NCBI RefSeq assembly: GCF_001514115.1 | Contig: NZ_KQ948471.1 | Coordinates: 89,424 to 153,423, forward strand | Source: Streptomyces olivochromogenes | GTDB taxonomy: Bacteria; Actinomycetota; Actinomycetes; Streptomycetales; Streptomycetaceae | DNA length: 64,000 bases | Direction of reading: 5' to 3' | Part shown: positions 53,098 to 63,059 of the stretch, piece by piece | How the letters are laid out: every line of letters begins with the position of its first letter | Position numbering within the stretch: position 1 is the first letter of the stretch | Made by a program: the position numbers and the translations under genes | Notes under the pieces: model-generated | Seen by the model: only the letters and a program-made list of their open reading frames with translations | The model's database searches: none | Told to the model about the DNA's origin: nothing

Positions 53098-54936
53098 TCA
53101 CTCTCCCCGGGAGGCGGCGCGCCTGCCCCGCGCCAGGCTGTCGAGCTCGGCCAGGGCTCCCAGGACGAGTGCCATCGCGGTGCCGGGCTGCTGGTCGAGG
53201 ACCTCCCGTGCCCGGGCAAGTCCGGCCTCGACGGACTTGAGCGCGCGGCTGCGGGAGCTGTCCTGGGCCGAGGCGGGTTCGAGGAATTCCCCGCCGAACA
53301 GGTGGGTCGCCTCGCTGAGCAGCGAGGAGGCACTGCGGACCAGTTCGCTGCTGCGGAGCGGCGCCTGGTTGTAGAGCCAGTGGCCGGCCACCATGCATTC
53401 GACGACGCGTTCGGTGAAGCTCCAGGACGGCGGCCGCTCCATGGCCGGCGCGCTCGGGTAGACGGCCTGGACGTCGTCCCACAGGCCGGCGCCCTTGCCA
53501 TAGCGGATCCGCCGCTCCCACACGTGGGCGAAGACGCGCTCGGTGAGCCTCAGCAGCCGGTCGTGCGAGGACACGTTCCGTGACAGCGCGCAGAGTTGGA
53601 TGCTCCGCTTGAGCAACTGGGCGGGGAAATCGGCCACCGTCCACTGCATCGGGGGGCCGGTGTCGCCGCTGCCCTGGAGCGCCAGTCGCACACCCGGGGC
53701 ATGCAGGACGATCGCCGTGTCCTCTTCCGTCATCCGGCTGCTGATCCGGCTGTGCTCGGCGAGCCGTTCCATCACCGCGACGGTACGGGTGAGGTCCTCG
53801 TCGGTGGCGCGGCGGCGGACCAGGTCGTGGACCAGGATGGAGGCGGCCGACAACGAGAAGTACGCGGACTCCATGCTCTGCCCGGTCGTGCGCCAGCGGA
53901 TGTCCTCCAGCGGCCAGACGTCGCCGAACCGGGCGATGCCGGACCAGTACTGCTGAGTGATCTCCCACCGCAGGCGTAACGCCTCGGCGAGCCGTTGCTG
54001 CTCAGGGGTCAGCAGGCCGAGGGTGAGGGTGCGTTCGGAGGACAGGTCCTGGATGCCGTCGAGGGCGACGACGGTGAAGTAGAGGTACGGGACAGGCCAG
54101 GCGACGCCGGCGGGCTGCCGGCCGATGGGCTCCCTGGTCTCGACCGGCGGAGAGTCCTTCACCAGGGTCCAGGCCCACCCGCACTCGAAGAGCTGGTTCT
54201 GGTCCGTGAGGCGGTCGGCGATGTCGACGCCGAGCACGAGGCGCTCGTTGACGGTGGCGCGCAGTGCTTTGAAACGTTGCTGGAATCGCTCCACCACGAC
54301 GCGCCGGGAGATCTGCCCCTGACCGAGGATGTCGCACAGGGTGCGGCCCTGCGGATCGTCGGGATCGAAGACGTTGACGGTGAAGGAGCGCAGCAGGCTC
54401 ACCATGGCGGCGGTGAGCCGGGTCTCGGTGGCGGCCCTGAGCTTCTCGATGAGGGCGTGCACCTCGGCGCGCCGGGTTCTGCCCCTGTAGACCTTGAGAA
54501 AGCCGAGGGTGGCCAGGCACAGAGTGATCGACATCGAGAACGAGTCGACGACGCCCAGCCGGCGCTGTTCCTCGGTGAGTTCCTCGCCGGGGTCGCATGC
54601 GTCGAAGTAATGACCGCCCGCGAAGCTGGGCCCCTCGTCCTCGGCGGTATAGGTGTCCATGAACTCGGCGAGGATGCGCACCAGCTTCACCGGGATCTCC
54701 GTCGGGCCGCCGACATCCTTCAGCGCGGTCTGCACGTCGTGTTGCAGGGTGTCCGGGTCGTCCAACCGGAATGCGGGGATCTCCGTGGCCGGATACATCA
54801 GGCACAACAGCCGCTCGGCGTCGGCGACACTGCTGAGGCCTCCCTCTTCACCCCAGTCCCATTCACCGCTCTCAAACGAATGGCGTGACACCGCCTGCCA
54901 TATATCAAGCAGGTGTTGGCGTGGCTTGATCTGCAT
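53098..54936 (-). CDS. SCO2524-family protein, large helical
   Basis: 612 aa from the ATG at 54936 (GGGGTGGGGG upstream); the frame extends to 55146 but the extra N-terminus is unlikely. Soluble and largely alpha-helical: MQIKPRQHLLDIWQAVSRHS, LLCLMYPATEIPAFRLDD, FSMSITLCLATLGFLKVYRG, VVERFQQRFKALRATVNERL. No catalytic motif visible. First gene of the SCO2524-2521 operon. Codon 320 is TTA (53977-53979), so expression of the operon's first protein requires the bldA tRNA. Function unknown. Confidence 0.8.
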   Translation of the reverse strand: MQIKPRQHLLDIWQAVSRHSFESGEWDWGEEGGLSSVADAERLLCLMYPATEIPAFRLDDPDTLQHDVQTALKDVGGPTEIPVKLVRILAEFMDTYTAEDEGPSFAGGHYFDACDPGEELTEEQRRLGVVDSFSMSITLCLATLGFLKVYRGRTRRAEVHALIEKLRAATETRLTAAMVSLLRSFTVNVFDPDDPQGRTLCDILGQGQISRRVVVERFQQRFKALRATVNERLVLGVDIADRLTDQNQLFECGWAWTLVKDSPPVETREPIGRQPAGVAWPVPYLYFTVVALDGIQDLSSERTLTLGLLTPEQQRLAEALRLRWEITQQYWSGIARFGDVWPLEDIRWRTTGQSMESAYFSLSAASILVHDLVRRRATDEDLTRTVAVMERLAEHSRISSRMTEEDTAIVLHAPGVRLALQGSGDTGPPMQWTVADFPAQLLKRSIQLCALSRNVSSHDRLLRLTERVFAHVWERRIRYGKGAGLWDDVQAVYPSAPAMERPPSWSFTERVVECMVAGHWLYNQAPLRSSELVRSASSLLSEATHLFGGEFLEPASAQDSSRSRALKSVEAGLARAREVLDQQPGTAMALVLGALAELDSLARGRRAASRGE

Positions 54937-55290
54937 CCCCCACCCCTCGCTCGGGTGTCCCGCGCTCCGGTCCAGAGCATATCCACTCCTGTACTTCCGA
55001 TGGGCCTCGTAACAGTCGCCACCTGTCCGAATATTCGCACCGGCGGATTCTCCGTCGCATTCCCCAATCAGGTGGCGCCGCCTCGTCGGCAGGCGGTGAT
55101 CTTTTCCCTGCGGCCTCGAGGTGTGCCAACTCAACGGCTCCGTCACGCAATCGGGATGCCGTTGGCGATCTCCATTCGTTTCGGTGAAGCCATGTCATGG
55201 TTGGCCGGTGGATCGGTGCGGTGTGCTGCGCTGGTTCGGGCGGGGTGGTCCGAGCGGTCGGAGGGGTGGCCGCGATGTCGATGGGTTCAG
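54937..55290. other. Upstream region of SCO2524 operon
   Basis: About 350 bases with no gene. It presumably holds the operon promoter; I could not pick out clear -35/-10 boxes. Confidence 0.35.
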
Positions 55291-55460
55291 GTTCGGGCGG
55301 AGGATTCCGCCGTTGACGGTGCGGATGGCGCGGGCGAGTATTCCGCGGGGCACGGCGGCCATGTGGGTGCGTGACCGGTTGGGCGAACTGTTCACCGATG
55401 AGCACTTCGCCGACTGGTATCCGGTTGATGGGCGGCGGGGTTGTCGCCGGCTCGGCTACT
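55290..55460 (+). pseudogene. IS1182-type transposase N-terminal remnant
   Basis: PPLTVRMARASIPRGTAAMW and VRDRLGELFTDEHFADWYPVD match the N-terminal DUF772 region of IS1182-type transposases. The reading degenerates after DGRRG. The catalytic domain is absent. Confidence 0.65.
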
Positions 55461-55692
55461 GGCCGGGCGGCAACTCTGCGACCACACGCGCGACCATAAC
55501 CAGAAGTGGCCGGAACGGACTCACCACCAGACGTGCAGGTGTTCCAGGCATGTGGCTCATGACCGCAGGAAAGCTCTGCACCCCTATGCCTACCGATCCA
55601 GAGCCGGGCGCCCGGCCCGCGAATCGCACAGTGCCGGCTTCGGCCGTTCCGGTCGCCGTGAGAGACCGGAGCAACCGTGACCACCCCTGGCG

Positions 55693-55881
55693 GTGCTCCT
55701 GGCGGTCATCATCATCCCGCGGCTTCGGCGCCGCACTCAGGCGCGGAAACGATCCGACGAGCAGCTGACCGTGCTCATCGTGCTGGTCTTCGGCGTGCTG
55801 GTCGCCCCCACCGCCTTCGGGCAGGGGATCCTCAACGTGGTCGGACAACTCGCAGACGGAATTACCCAGTCAGGCCACTGA
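55693..55881 (+). CDS. Small membrane protein, hypothetical
   Basis: 62 aa from a GTG at 55693. One hydrophobic helix at the start (LLAVIIIPRL), a basic linker (RRRTQARKRSDEQ), and a second helix (LTVLIVLVFGVLVAPTAFG). The tail GILNVVGQLADGITQSGH is soluble. Such small two-helix proteins occur in integrative elements, but I recognise no family. It may be a relic. Confidence 0.4.
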   Translation: MLLAVIIIPRLRRRTQARKRSDEQLTVLIVLVFGVLVAPTAFGQGILNVVGQLADGITQSGH

Positions 55882-56180
55882 GAATGAGTGAAGGACAAGC
55901 CCCTCCGCTCTCCGCCACCATGCCTGCCTCGCACAGGGACGGCCCCTGTGTGCGTCCGATGCGGCAGCGCACGTACTCGCATCACCCGTGGTGGTGAGGA
56001 CGAAGCCGAGGGGACTGCTACCGATGCAGCGCTCCGTATCCAGGGCAGCGACGGACGCGGTCAGTTGACCGTCTGGGGCACCGCAGGCTGATTGCCTGTT
56101 CCTGATGCGGCCCATGCCATGACGGCGGTGGTGATCCTGGGTTCGTTGCGCGCGCCTGTCAGCCGTGGTTGGCTCGCCCG

Positions 56181-56849
56181 ATGGAGCTTCTGTTGACGGC
56201 GAGTGGCCTGCGCAACGAGACACTGCGGGATGCGCTGCGGGACATGCTGGGAAAGCCGTTCGGGTCGGCGAACGTCGTGTACGTTCCCACGGCGTCCGTT
56301 GCCGAGCCCGGGGACCACGGGTGGTTCGTCGCGGACATGAACCGGCTGCACGGCCTCGGCTGGCGGGAGTTCGACGTCCTGGAACTGAACGGCCTGCCCC
56401 GGCAGATGGTGCTCGACCGGCTGCTCCACGCCGACGTCATCTATGTCGAGGGCGGCAGTCACTACCACCTTGCGCGCAGCATCACCGGCAACGACCTGGC
56501 CAACGGCTTCCTGGAGGCGCTGGAGAGCCGGGTCTATGTGGGAGTGAGCGCCGGATCAATGATCTTCAGCCGGAATCTCACCGAGCACTCCGCTGACGTC
56601 ATCGGGGACGCGACGGACCTCCACGTGCTCGGCGCGACGACAGTGGAGCCGCCGTTCGGCCTCTTCGACTGGTATCTCAAGCCCCACCTGTACTCACCGG
56701 ATTTCCCCGAGCGGGACGACGCCTGGGCTGATCGCATCGCTGCGCGGGCGGACTTCCCGATCTACTTCATCGACGACGAGACGGCCATTCGAGTCAGGGA
56801 CGACAAGCTGGATGTCATTTCTGAGGGCCGGTGGCGGTTCCACCCGTGA
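56181..56849 (+). CDS. Peptidase S51 (dipeptidase E-like) family protein
   Basis: 222 aa from the ATG at 56181 (a TTG 12 nt upstream is possible). The fold follows PepE/cyanophycinase: MELLLTASGLRNETLRDALR, VVYVPTASVAEPGDHGWFV, VIYVEGGSHYHLARSI, and the nucleophile elbow VYVGVSAGSMIFSRN with the catalytic Ser. A His in LKPHLYSPDFPERDD corresponds to the catalytic His region. It would cleave Asp-X dipeptides or related small peptides. Stands alone among IS remnants. Confidence 0.88.
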   Translation: MELLLTASGLRNETLRDALRDMLGKPFGSANVVYVPTASVAEPGDHGWFVADMNRLHGLGWREFDVLELNGLPRQMVLDRLLHADVIYVEGGSHYHLARSITGNDLANGFLEALESRVYVGVSAGSMIFSRNLTEHSADVIGDATDLHVLGATTVEPPFGLFDWYLKPHLYSPDFPERDDAWADRIAARADFPIYFIDDETAIRVRDDKLDVISEGRWRFHP

Positions 56850-57363
56850 CTCGACGCGTGGTGGGGAACCCCGGGCGGGGCGGTGCGGCCTTTGCGGCGG
56901 GTGAGCCGTCTGGTCATCACGGTGATGGCGGCCCAGGTGATGAGGGATTCGCTCATTTCGGGGAGCCGTTCGTGGTCGCGGCAGTGGCGGCGCGCATGAT
57001 CCACGACCAGGATCGCTCGACTGCCCAGCGCCGCGGGAGTACGACCAAGCCCTTGGCGTCGGGCGGGCGCCGTACCGTCTTGATGGTGATGTCGAGGTAT
57101 TTCTTCGCCCAGGTCACCAGTTTCCCGCCGTAGGCGGAGCCGGCCCGGACGATGGAGATCTCGGGATGTGTGAGGGCGAGCCGGAACAGCAGTTCCTTCG
57201 CGGGGATGCTGTCGTGGACGCCGGCGGTGGTGACCAGCACCATCAGCACCAGGCCGCGGACAGGCCGCCCGACCGGGGACGCAAGGAAGCCCAGCGGGTC
57301 CCGTGCCGACTGCGTACTGCCCCAGGCCCGCAGCGACTGACACCGGAGGCGCCCCCGGACCAC
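56840..57363 (-). pseudogene. IS5-family transposase remnant with frameshift
   Basis: Reverse-strand pieces VLVTTAGVHDSIPAKELLFR, IVRAGSAYGGKLVTWAKKYL and VVLPRRWAVERSWSW lie in one frame; the closing RLPEMSESLITWAAITVMTR is in another, so a frameshift occurs near 56985. The first catalytic Asp region is missing. A more degraded relative of its C-terminus lies at 62880-63020. Confidence 0.8.
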
Positions 57364-57419
57364 ACCCCACAGCAGGAAGAAGCGGCTGACACCCCGCCCG
57401 GCGACACGGTGGTCCGGAC

Positions 57420-57617
57420 GGCGAGCTGACCCCGCAGGAATGCAGCCGCACGAACACCAAGGAGTTCCTCAACCTGTACGTGGGTCAACCGACCCCGGAA
57501 CACACAGACCTGTGGCCGGGCTTCGAGGCGGGCGCCCGGATGGTGACGTACACCCGGAAGAACGAGGGGACGGGGGAGTGCCTGGAGAGGCTGCACGAGA
57601 TCGCGCGAGGGAGCTGA
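57420..57617 (+). pseudogene. C-terminal fragment of unknown protein
   Basis: GELTPQECSRTNTKEFLNLY, then GFEAGARMVTYTRKNEGTGE and ECLERLHEIARGS end at 57617. The reading has protein character but no start, as it is cut by the IS5 remnant. Family not recognised. Confidence 0.35.
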
Positions 57618-57732
57618 TCATCTCGCCGGTCGGTGTGGAACCTCGGCGCGCATGCCCGCATCTAGTTGTCAGGTGAGGCAGGAGCGGCGGCACTCGGCCC
57701 CGCGGGAGTTGCATCGCGCAGGGGGAGATCTC

Positions 57733-58266
57733 ATGTCACGGCGGACAGCGGCGGTCTGCACGGCCGGCCTGGTGATGCTGCTGGGTGCCGCCGCCTGCGG
57801 TCAGAGCGACAGCGCCCCGGGAACCCGGATCGCCGCATGCCAAACGCCCCAGCTGAGCTGGAAGATGACCCTTCTCCCGGGCAAGCCGCACAACACGCCG
57901 ACGGCGACGCTCAGCGCCGCGCACAAGGGATCGAAGCCCTGCGCCTTCGACGGCTACCCGGAGCTCAGTGTGTACGTCGGCAAGGGGCCGTCGGCCGACT
58001 CCAAGCCGAAGAAGTCCACGCCGGTCCACCTGGTGCTGAAGCCGGGCCACAGCATCGCGATCCCCGTCTTCTACGACGCGATCGGCTCTGCGTCCGGGTC
58101 CTGTGAGGTCATGGCCGAATACAACCCCCGCGTCGACGTACGGCCCCCGCACCCCGCGGCGCACGACTACGGCTCCCGCGTGCAACTGACCGATGCGAAG
58201 GGGCACCACCGGCGGGCACAGGTGTGTGACCTCGACATGCTGCTGGGGGCACCCCAACTGCACTGA
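57733..58266 (+). CDS. DUF4232-type secreted lipoprotein
   Basis: 177 aa from the ATG at 57733 (AGGGGGAGA upstream). The lipoprotein signal is MSRRTAAVCTAGLVMLLGAA with the lipobox Cys in AAACGQS. The mature part is a beta-rich DUF4232-like domain: Cys in RIAACQTPQLSW, GSKPCAFDGYPELSVYVG, KPGHSIAIPVFYDA, and GSCEVMAEYNPR. Function of the domain is unknown; found on many Streptomyces lipoproteins. Probably attached to the outer face of the membrane. Confidence 0.88.
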   Translation: MSRRTAAVCTAGLVMLLGAAACGQSDSAPGTRIAACQTPQLSWKMTLLPGKPHNTPTATLSAAHKGSKPCAFDGYPELSVYVGKGPSADSKPKKSTPVHLVLKPGHSIAIPVFYDAIGSASGSCEVMAEYNPRVDVRPPHPAAHDYGSRVQLTDAKGHHRRAQVCDLDMLLGAPQLH

Positions 58267-58276
58267 CACAAGCCTC

Positions 58277-59464
58277 TGCGAGTGCTGCACCCTGGCCGAC
58301 ACCCTCGGCCGACTTCTCGACGACGGCACCGGCCGTGTCGCCCCTCCACTGCACCCACTGGTGACCGCCCTGCTGGAGACGGACCGGCCCAAGAGCCGCC
58401 TGATCTGGCTCCGCAACCCCAACGTCGTCCGACTACTACGCGGCCTGGCCGCCGGCACCATCCCGCTCACCCACGAGGGGCTGCACCAGGAAGCACCCTG
58501 GCGAACCGTCCACCACCTACGCGACCTGCTCATGGACAGCGGCGTCCTCCCACGCGTCGACCGTCAAATCCTGCTCTATCAGCGCTGGCTGACCGAACGG
58601 CTTGCCACCATCGAGGACCCCGAGCACCACCGGCTTCTCCGGCACTTCGCCACCTGGCACCAGATGCGCCGCCTGCGGGCTGCGGCGGAGAAGGGGCCGC
58701 TGGGACGCTCCCAGACCCACCAGGCCAAGCAGGAGACCATCCAGGCCGGCGCTTTCCTTACCTGGCTCGTCGGCCGAGGCCGCACCGTCGAGCACTGCCG
58801 GCAGGCCGACCTCGACGCCTGGCACACCGAGAAGCCGGCCACCCGGCGCCCGGCCCAGACGTTCCTGCGCTGGTGCATGAGGACCGGCCGGATGCCCCGC
58901 CTCACCCTTCCACCCCAGGTCATCGCCCAGGACCAGGCACCGCTGCACCAGCACCGCCGACTCGCCATGCTCCGGCGGACCCTCAACGACGACTCCCTGC
59001 CGCTGCGGAGCCGGGTCGTTGCCGCGTTCGTTCTCCTCTATGCCCAGCCCGTCGGCCGCATCGTTCGCCTCACCATCGACGACGTCACCGACGATGGCAC
59101 TACCATCACCGTCAGCCTGTGACATCCACCGTCTCCGCTTCCGGAGCCCGTCGCCGACCTGATGCGGGCCTACGTCCGCTCCCGCCAGGACCTGCCCTAC
59201 GCCAGCTCCAGAAGCTCCGGGTGGCTCTTCCCAGGCCGCCAACCGGGGCAGCCGATGAACCCGGGCAGCCTCCAGGCCCACCTACGCGAGATCGGTGTCC
59301 CGCCACAGCGCGGCAGGACCTCCGCGATCCGCCAGCTCGTCCTCCAGGCCCCGACGCCCGTCATCGCGAAGGCACTCGGCTACCACGACAAGACAGCCAC
59401 CAGCCTGGTCACCGAAGCCGGAGGAACCTGGAGCCGATACGCCTCTGGCGACCACACAAGGTGA
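58277..59464 (+). pseudogene. Tyrosine recombinase (XerD-like integrase), N-truncated and frameshifted
   Basis: Frame one (58277-59122) carries the SAM-like core (LHPLVTALLETDRPKSRLIW, AFLTWLVGRGRTVEHCRQAD, VVAAFVLLYAQPVGRIVRLT) and stops after TTITVSL. A second frame (59162-59464) continues with the catalytic part LMRAYVRSRQDLPYASSRSS and PVIAKALGYHDKTATSL. The usual N-terminal Cys-rich start is missing, replaced by the adjacent lipoprotein gene. The two frames fit a single broken gene. Confidence 0.8.
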
Positions 59465-59480
59465 CGATCCGGGAGAGTTG

Positions 59481-60686
59481 CTAGTCCTGCCAGTAGAACA
59501 GCAGGGTATCGATGCTGATGGGTTCACGCTTACCGAAGTAGTAGACACACAGGCCAGTGACTCGGATCGCGCCGGTGGTCTCGTCGATCCAGCGGAAGCC
59601 AGCCGATTCGAGGGCCTGACGGGCAGTCAGGTCGGTGTCGGCACCAGTGGCGAACCGCCCGAGGGTGCTGATGAACAGCTCGCTCTCGCCGAACTCGATC
59701 ACGTGATAGGTCCCACCGCCCTGCTGGTTGTGCTCGCCGCAGGAGACAGGAGGCATCGGGGCGAGGCAGGCTTCAGTCAGCACGGCCGTTGCCCGGCGGA
59801 GCTGTTCGTCCTGGTCGGGACGGACGGGTGGCTCGGTGCAGAGGGCTTCGATACGCCACCGCGGATCGCTCTGTCGTTCGCAGCTGCTCGCGTACTCATG
59901 CAGGATTGCGCTTCGAAGTTCGTCGTCCAGACCGGCTACCTCGACCCGCGGGCGCCCCAGGGTGTCGTATATAAGTCGGGTCTCATCAGCGTCGCCGGTG
60001 AGGCGATGCAGCGCGAATGCGGTCCAGAGCTTCGCCTCGACCGTCGGCGCCTCGTCGAGGTAGCTGCGGATTCGTTTCGGATCCGACAGGAGCGACTGGG
60101 TTAGGTACGCGACACCACGATCGGGGTCCGCCAGCGCGTCAGTCACGTCAGCTCCGGCGCGATGCCGCATCCGGACGTGGAAAGCACGGTCCTCGGGCCG
60201 CATGTCGCCGAGGTCGGCCAGGACCACCTCGACCCCGTACCGGGTCACCAGCGCGTCTAGCCCGGCCTCGCCGACCCCCTGCCAACGCGGCCACGGAGAG
60301 GCCGCGAGCGTTGCCAACTCATGTGCGGCCGAGCGATCGCCGAGCATGCCGCGTGCCTTGAGGATCGCCTCGGGCATCCCGTACGAACGCTCGTGCTGCC
60401 GGTCTTCGTGCTTCAGCCAAGGCAGCAACTCCGCCCGGCCCGCGAGAAGGTCGAGAAGCGCAATGCGAACCTCGGCCACATCGTCCGGATCGGAGACGCG
60501 TGAGATCAAGTTGGCGACATGCCGTTCCGGTACTCGCTCGGCCAGCGCGTGCGTGCAAGGCCTGCGCCGCCACCATGGGTACGCCGGGTCGGCCACGTAT
60601 CGAGCGAGTTCGTCGGCGTCAAGCTCACATAGGCCAGCGATGTCGGCCTGCCCTGCGTCTGGCACCAACATCTCGATACTTCTCAT
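59481..60686 (-). CDS. Helical-repeat (HEAT-like) protein of unknown function
   Basis: 401 aa from the ATG at 60686. The first two thirds are repeated helical hairpins with HEAT-like character (LARYVADPAYPWWRRRPCTH, VAEVRIALLDLLAGRAELLP, ATLAASPWPRWQGVGEAGLD). The C-terminal 110 residues form a separate part with Cys/His (PPVSCGEHNQQGGGTYHVIE) and aromatic strands (CVYYFGKREPISIDTLLFYW). No enzyme motif is seen. Lower GC than neighbours, and adjacent to the broken integrase, suggesting transfer with a mobile element. Confidence 0.75.
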   Translation of the reverse strand: MRSIEMLVPDAGQADIAGLCELDADELARYVADPAYPWWRRRPCTHALAERVPERHVANLISRVSDPDDVAEVRIALLDLLAGRAELLPWLKHEDRQHERSYGMPEAILKARGMLGDRSAAHELATLAASPWPRWQGVGEAGLDALVTRYGVEVVLADLGDMRPEDRAFHVRMRHRAGADVTDALADPDRGVAYLTQSLLSDPKRIRSYLDEAPTVEAKLWTAFALHRLTGDADETRLIYDTLGRPRVEVAGLDDELRSAILHEYASSCERQSDPRWRIEALCTEPPVRPDQDEQLRRATAVLTEACLAPMPPVSCGEHNQQGGGTYHVIEFGESELFISTLGRFATGADTDLTARQALESAGFRWIDETTGAIRVTGLCVYYFGKREPISIDTLLFYWQD

Positions 60687-61170
60687 TCACGGATGCTACT
60701 GCCCCAAGGACTCGCAGATCGACGTCGCAGCGATCAAGAACTCGAAGCTACAACCGGATTGCGGGATGGGGCACTCATTGCTGCGCGAAGACGGGGACAC
60801 CATCACTCACCGTGATTTGATTTGCCATCGGGCTGGCGCATACGCGACGCCGGAACATGCGACCTCACCAGTCCGGGGCCGGTCTCGCGGATCGCCCAGA
60901 AGCTCGCCATCACCTCGGGCAAGAACCAGGGCAAGCGCCCCTCGGTGCCTGTTCCGAACCGGTCCGCCTGTCCAGGGCTGTGATGGTCTTGGTTGGTGGG
61001 CCGACCGGTGGATGATCTGTGCGGTCTGTGTGACTGTTTCCTTCCGCTGATGAACCACTGTCGGCTTTGGCGCTCGCGAAGCTCCCGCTGCTGATCAGCG
61101 GCGCGTGCTCAACGGCAGGGCCGTCCTCATGGACGTCCCCGCCGTTGGCACTTGGCACAGGTCGGTCGGG
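60687..61170. other. No recognisable gene
   Basis: About 480 bases; nothing I can support on either strand. Confidence 0.35.
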
Positions 61171-62635
61171 TTACCAGTGGTCGTGGCGCTCGCAGCGCTT
61201 GTCGTGGTTGTGGCGCTTGATCTTGGTGAGGTCGGTGGCGGTGCGGGTAGTGGTGTCGCCGCCCCCGGTGGCCGTTGCGGTGTTCGCCACCTGGGCGTAG
61301 GCCCTGCAGGAGACGTCGACCTTCAGAGTGATGGGAAGGTAGTTGCTCCCGGCGGGGAGGGTGTCGTGCACGGTGACCGTGGTGACGTTGGTCGGGGCGG
61401 CCCCGGCGGCGTTGCCCACGGTGATGGCGTAGGTGCCATCCCGCCCCTGGGTGAAGTGCCTGGTGTGGGTCTTGGTGATGGTCAAAGACGGGACCGTGTA
61501 GGAGATGATCACCTGGCCGTTGTGGTTCGCCGTCCCCATCGCCGAAAGCGCATAGGACGTGCCGGTACCCGTGGGGGTGGCGAAGCTGCTGCCCCCACCA
61601 CCCCCGCCCCCGCCCGCCCCGCTGCCCGTGTTGTTGACGGCGCTGCTGCCGCCGCCCCCGCCACCAGCGATGGCAGCGGCGGCGCAGCCGCCGTCGAAGT
61701 TGCCCCCGCTACCACCGGTACCGACCGTGGCACCGGAGAACCCGCTCCCCGGCCCGCCGTTCATGACCGCACAGGATGAAACGGTGCCGCCGGCCCCGCC
61801 GGCCCCGCCGGTGCTGGTGCTGCCACCGCCCCCACCCTGCCCCGGCGAAGACCCAGGGCCGGTGGTACTTCCCGCGGTACCGCCGGTAGCATCCGGCGTT
61901 GTCCCGCCGTTGCCTCCGTTCCCCCCTGTAGAGCCCGCTCCGGTGCCGCCGGCGGCACCGCCGCCCCCGGCGACCACCAGCAAGGAGCCGCCCGTGCTGA
62001 TGCTGGAGGCCCCGCCCCCACCCGGCCCTTCAAAACGATGACCAGTGAGCGGAAAACTCGGAAAGCTCCCACCTGGGGCGCCGCCGTTGAACCCGCCGGC
62101 ACCCGGCGTCCCGGTGCCGTTGCAGCCGGTGCCGCCGACGTTGATGGTGAAGGTCGTCGGTGCGGCGGTTTGCGGGAGGGTGGTGACGACCCGCGCCCCC
62201 GTCCCACCGGTCCCCGTGACGGAACAGGGGGTGCCGGTGTTGTCGGCGCCGCCGGCTCCGTCCGCGGTGATCGTGACCACCGCCGCCGCCGGAACCGTCA
62301 AGGTCTGCGGACCACCGGTGAAGGTGAAGGTCTGCGACGGATCAGCACTCTGCGTCCGCGCTGGTACGGCCCCCACCGGCGCGGCGGCCACCGGTGGGGG
62401 CCGTGGCCGCCAGCAGCGCCATACCGGACAGCAGCGCGCACCCCACCGATACCACCCCCGCGCCGCGCTCCCCACGCCGTCCACCCGAGCCGACAGGATC
62501 GGACGCAACGACGGCACGCACCGGGGTCGTTCCACCGGCCAGGGCCCTGAACACGGCCACGGGCCACTGACGGCTGACCCGATACCGCGACAAATCGCCC
62601 TGTCCACGAGTACGAGCTCTCATCCGCGGGTTCAC
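61171..62635 (-). pseudogene. Glycine-rich secreted surface protein with DUF11 end, frameshifted
   Basis: The N-terminal frame (62635-62342) gives a basic start and a signal-like helix (GVVSVGCALLSGMALLAATA) but runs to a stop; the main body continues in a second frame from about 62360: SQTFTFTGGPQTLTVPAAA, then a long Gly/Ala/Ser/Thr-rich region with many GG runs. The end is a DUF11-like domain (LTITKTHTRHFTQGRDGTYA, VHDTLPAG) that lacks its middle, then VANTATATGGGDTTTRTATD. A single base change would restore one reading frame, so it may be a recent or phase-variable break. Intact relatives are cell-surface proteins. Confidence 0.6.
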
Positions 62636-62879
62636 CTCTCCTCACAGCAAAGCGCCCCGCACCCCTCACGCGGCAAGACGCAAGCACGGCAGGACACCTG
62701 ATGGGAAATCATGACAAACCAGAATTAGATATCCTGATATGATCATTTCGAGGGTAGTGAGAAGCCTCGTGTGTCGCAGCGCCCCGCGCGCGCCGACGAG
62801 AAGGATGAGTCACATCATCGGCCCGGTCTCCGTCGTGCGTGGGTGAATGCCTGACGGTCTCGCCGGGGAGAGCGGGAGC

Positions 62880-63020
62880 CACTGGGTCGTTGAGAGGTCG
62901 CCGGCCTGGATCATGCACGCCCGCCGACACGCCCGGGACTGCGAATGGCTGATCCAGCCCGCAGAGTCGCTGGTCACCTGGGCGGCAATCACGCGGACCA
63001 GGCGGTTGACCGCTTTCCCA
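62880..63020 (+). pseudogene. IS5-family transposase C-terminal scrap
   Basis: SPAWIMHARRHARDCEWLIQ and SLVTWAAITRTRRLTAFP match the C-terminus of the IS5-type transposase at 56840-57363, in opposite orientation. Confidence 0.65.
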
Positions 63021-63059
63021 CGCAAACGGTCCGGTCGGGCGACGCCGACAGCCGAGCCC

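Noticed and set aside
51209..53968. Single 919-residue reverse-strand open frame
   Set aside because: Only the part from 52180 down has SCO2522 character; the rest is an out-of-frame Arg/Pro-rich reading across the SCO2523 gene and part of SCO2524.
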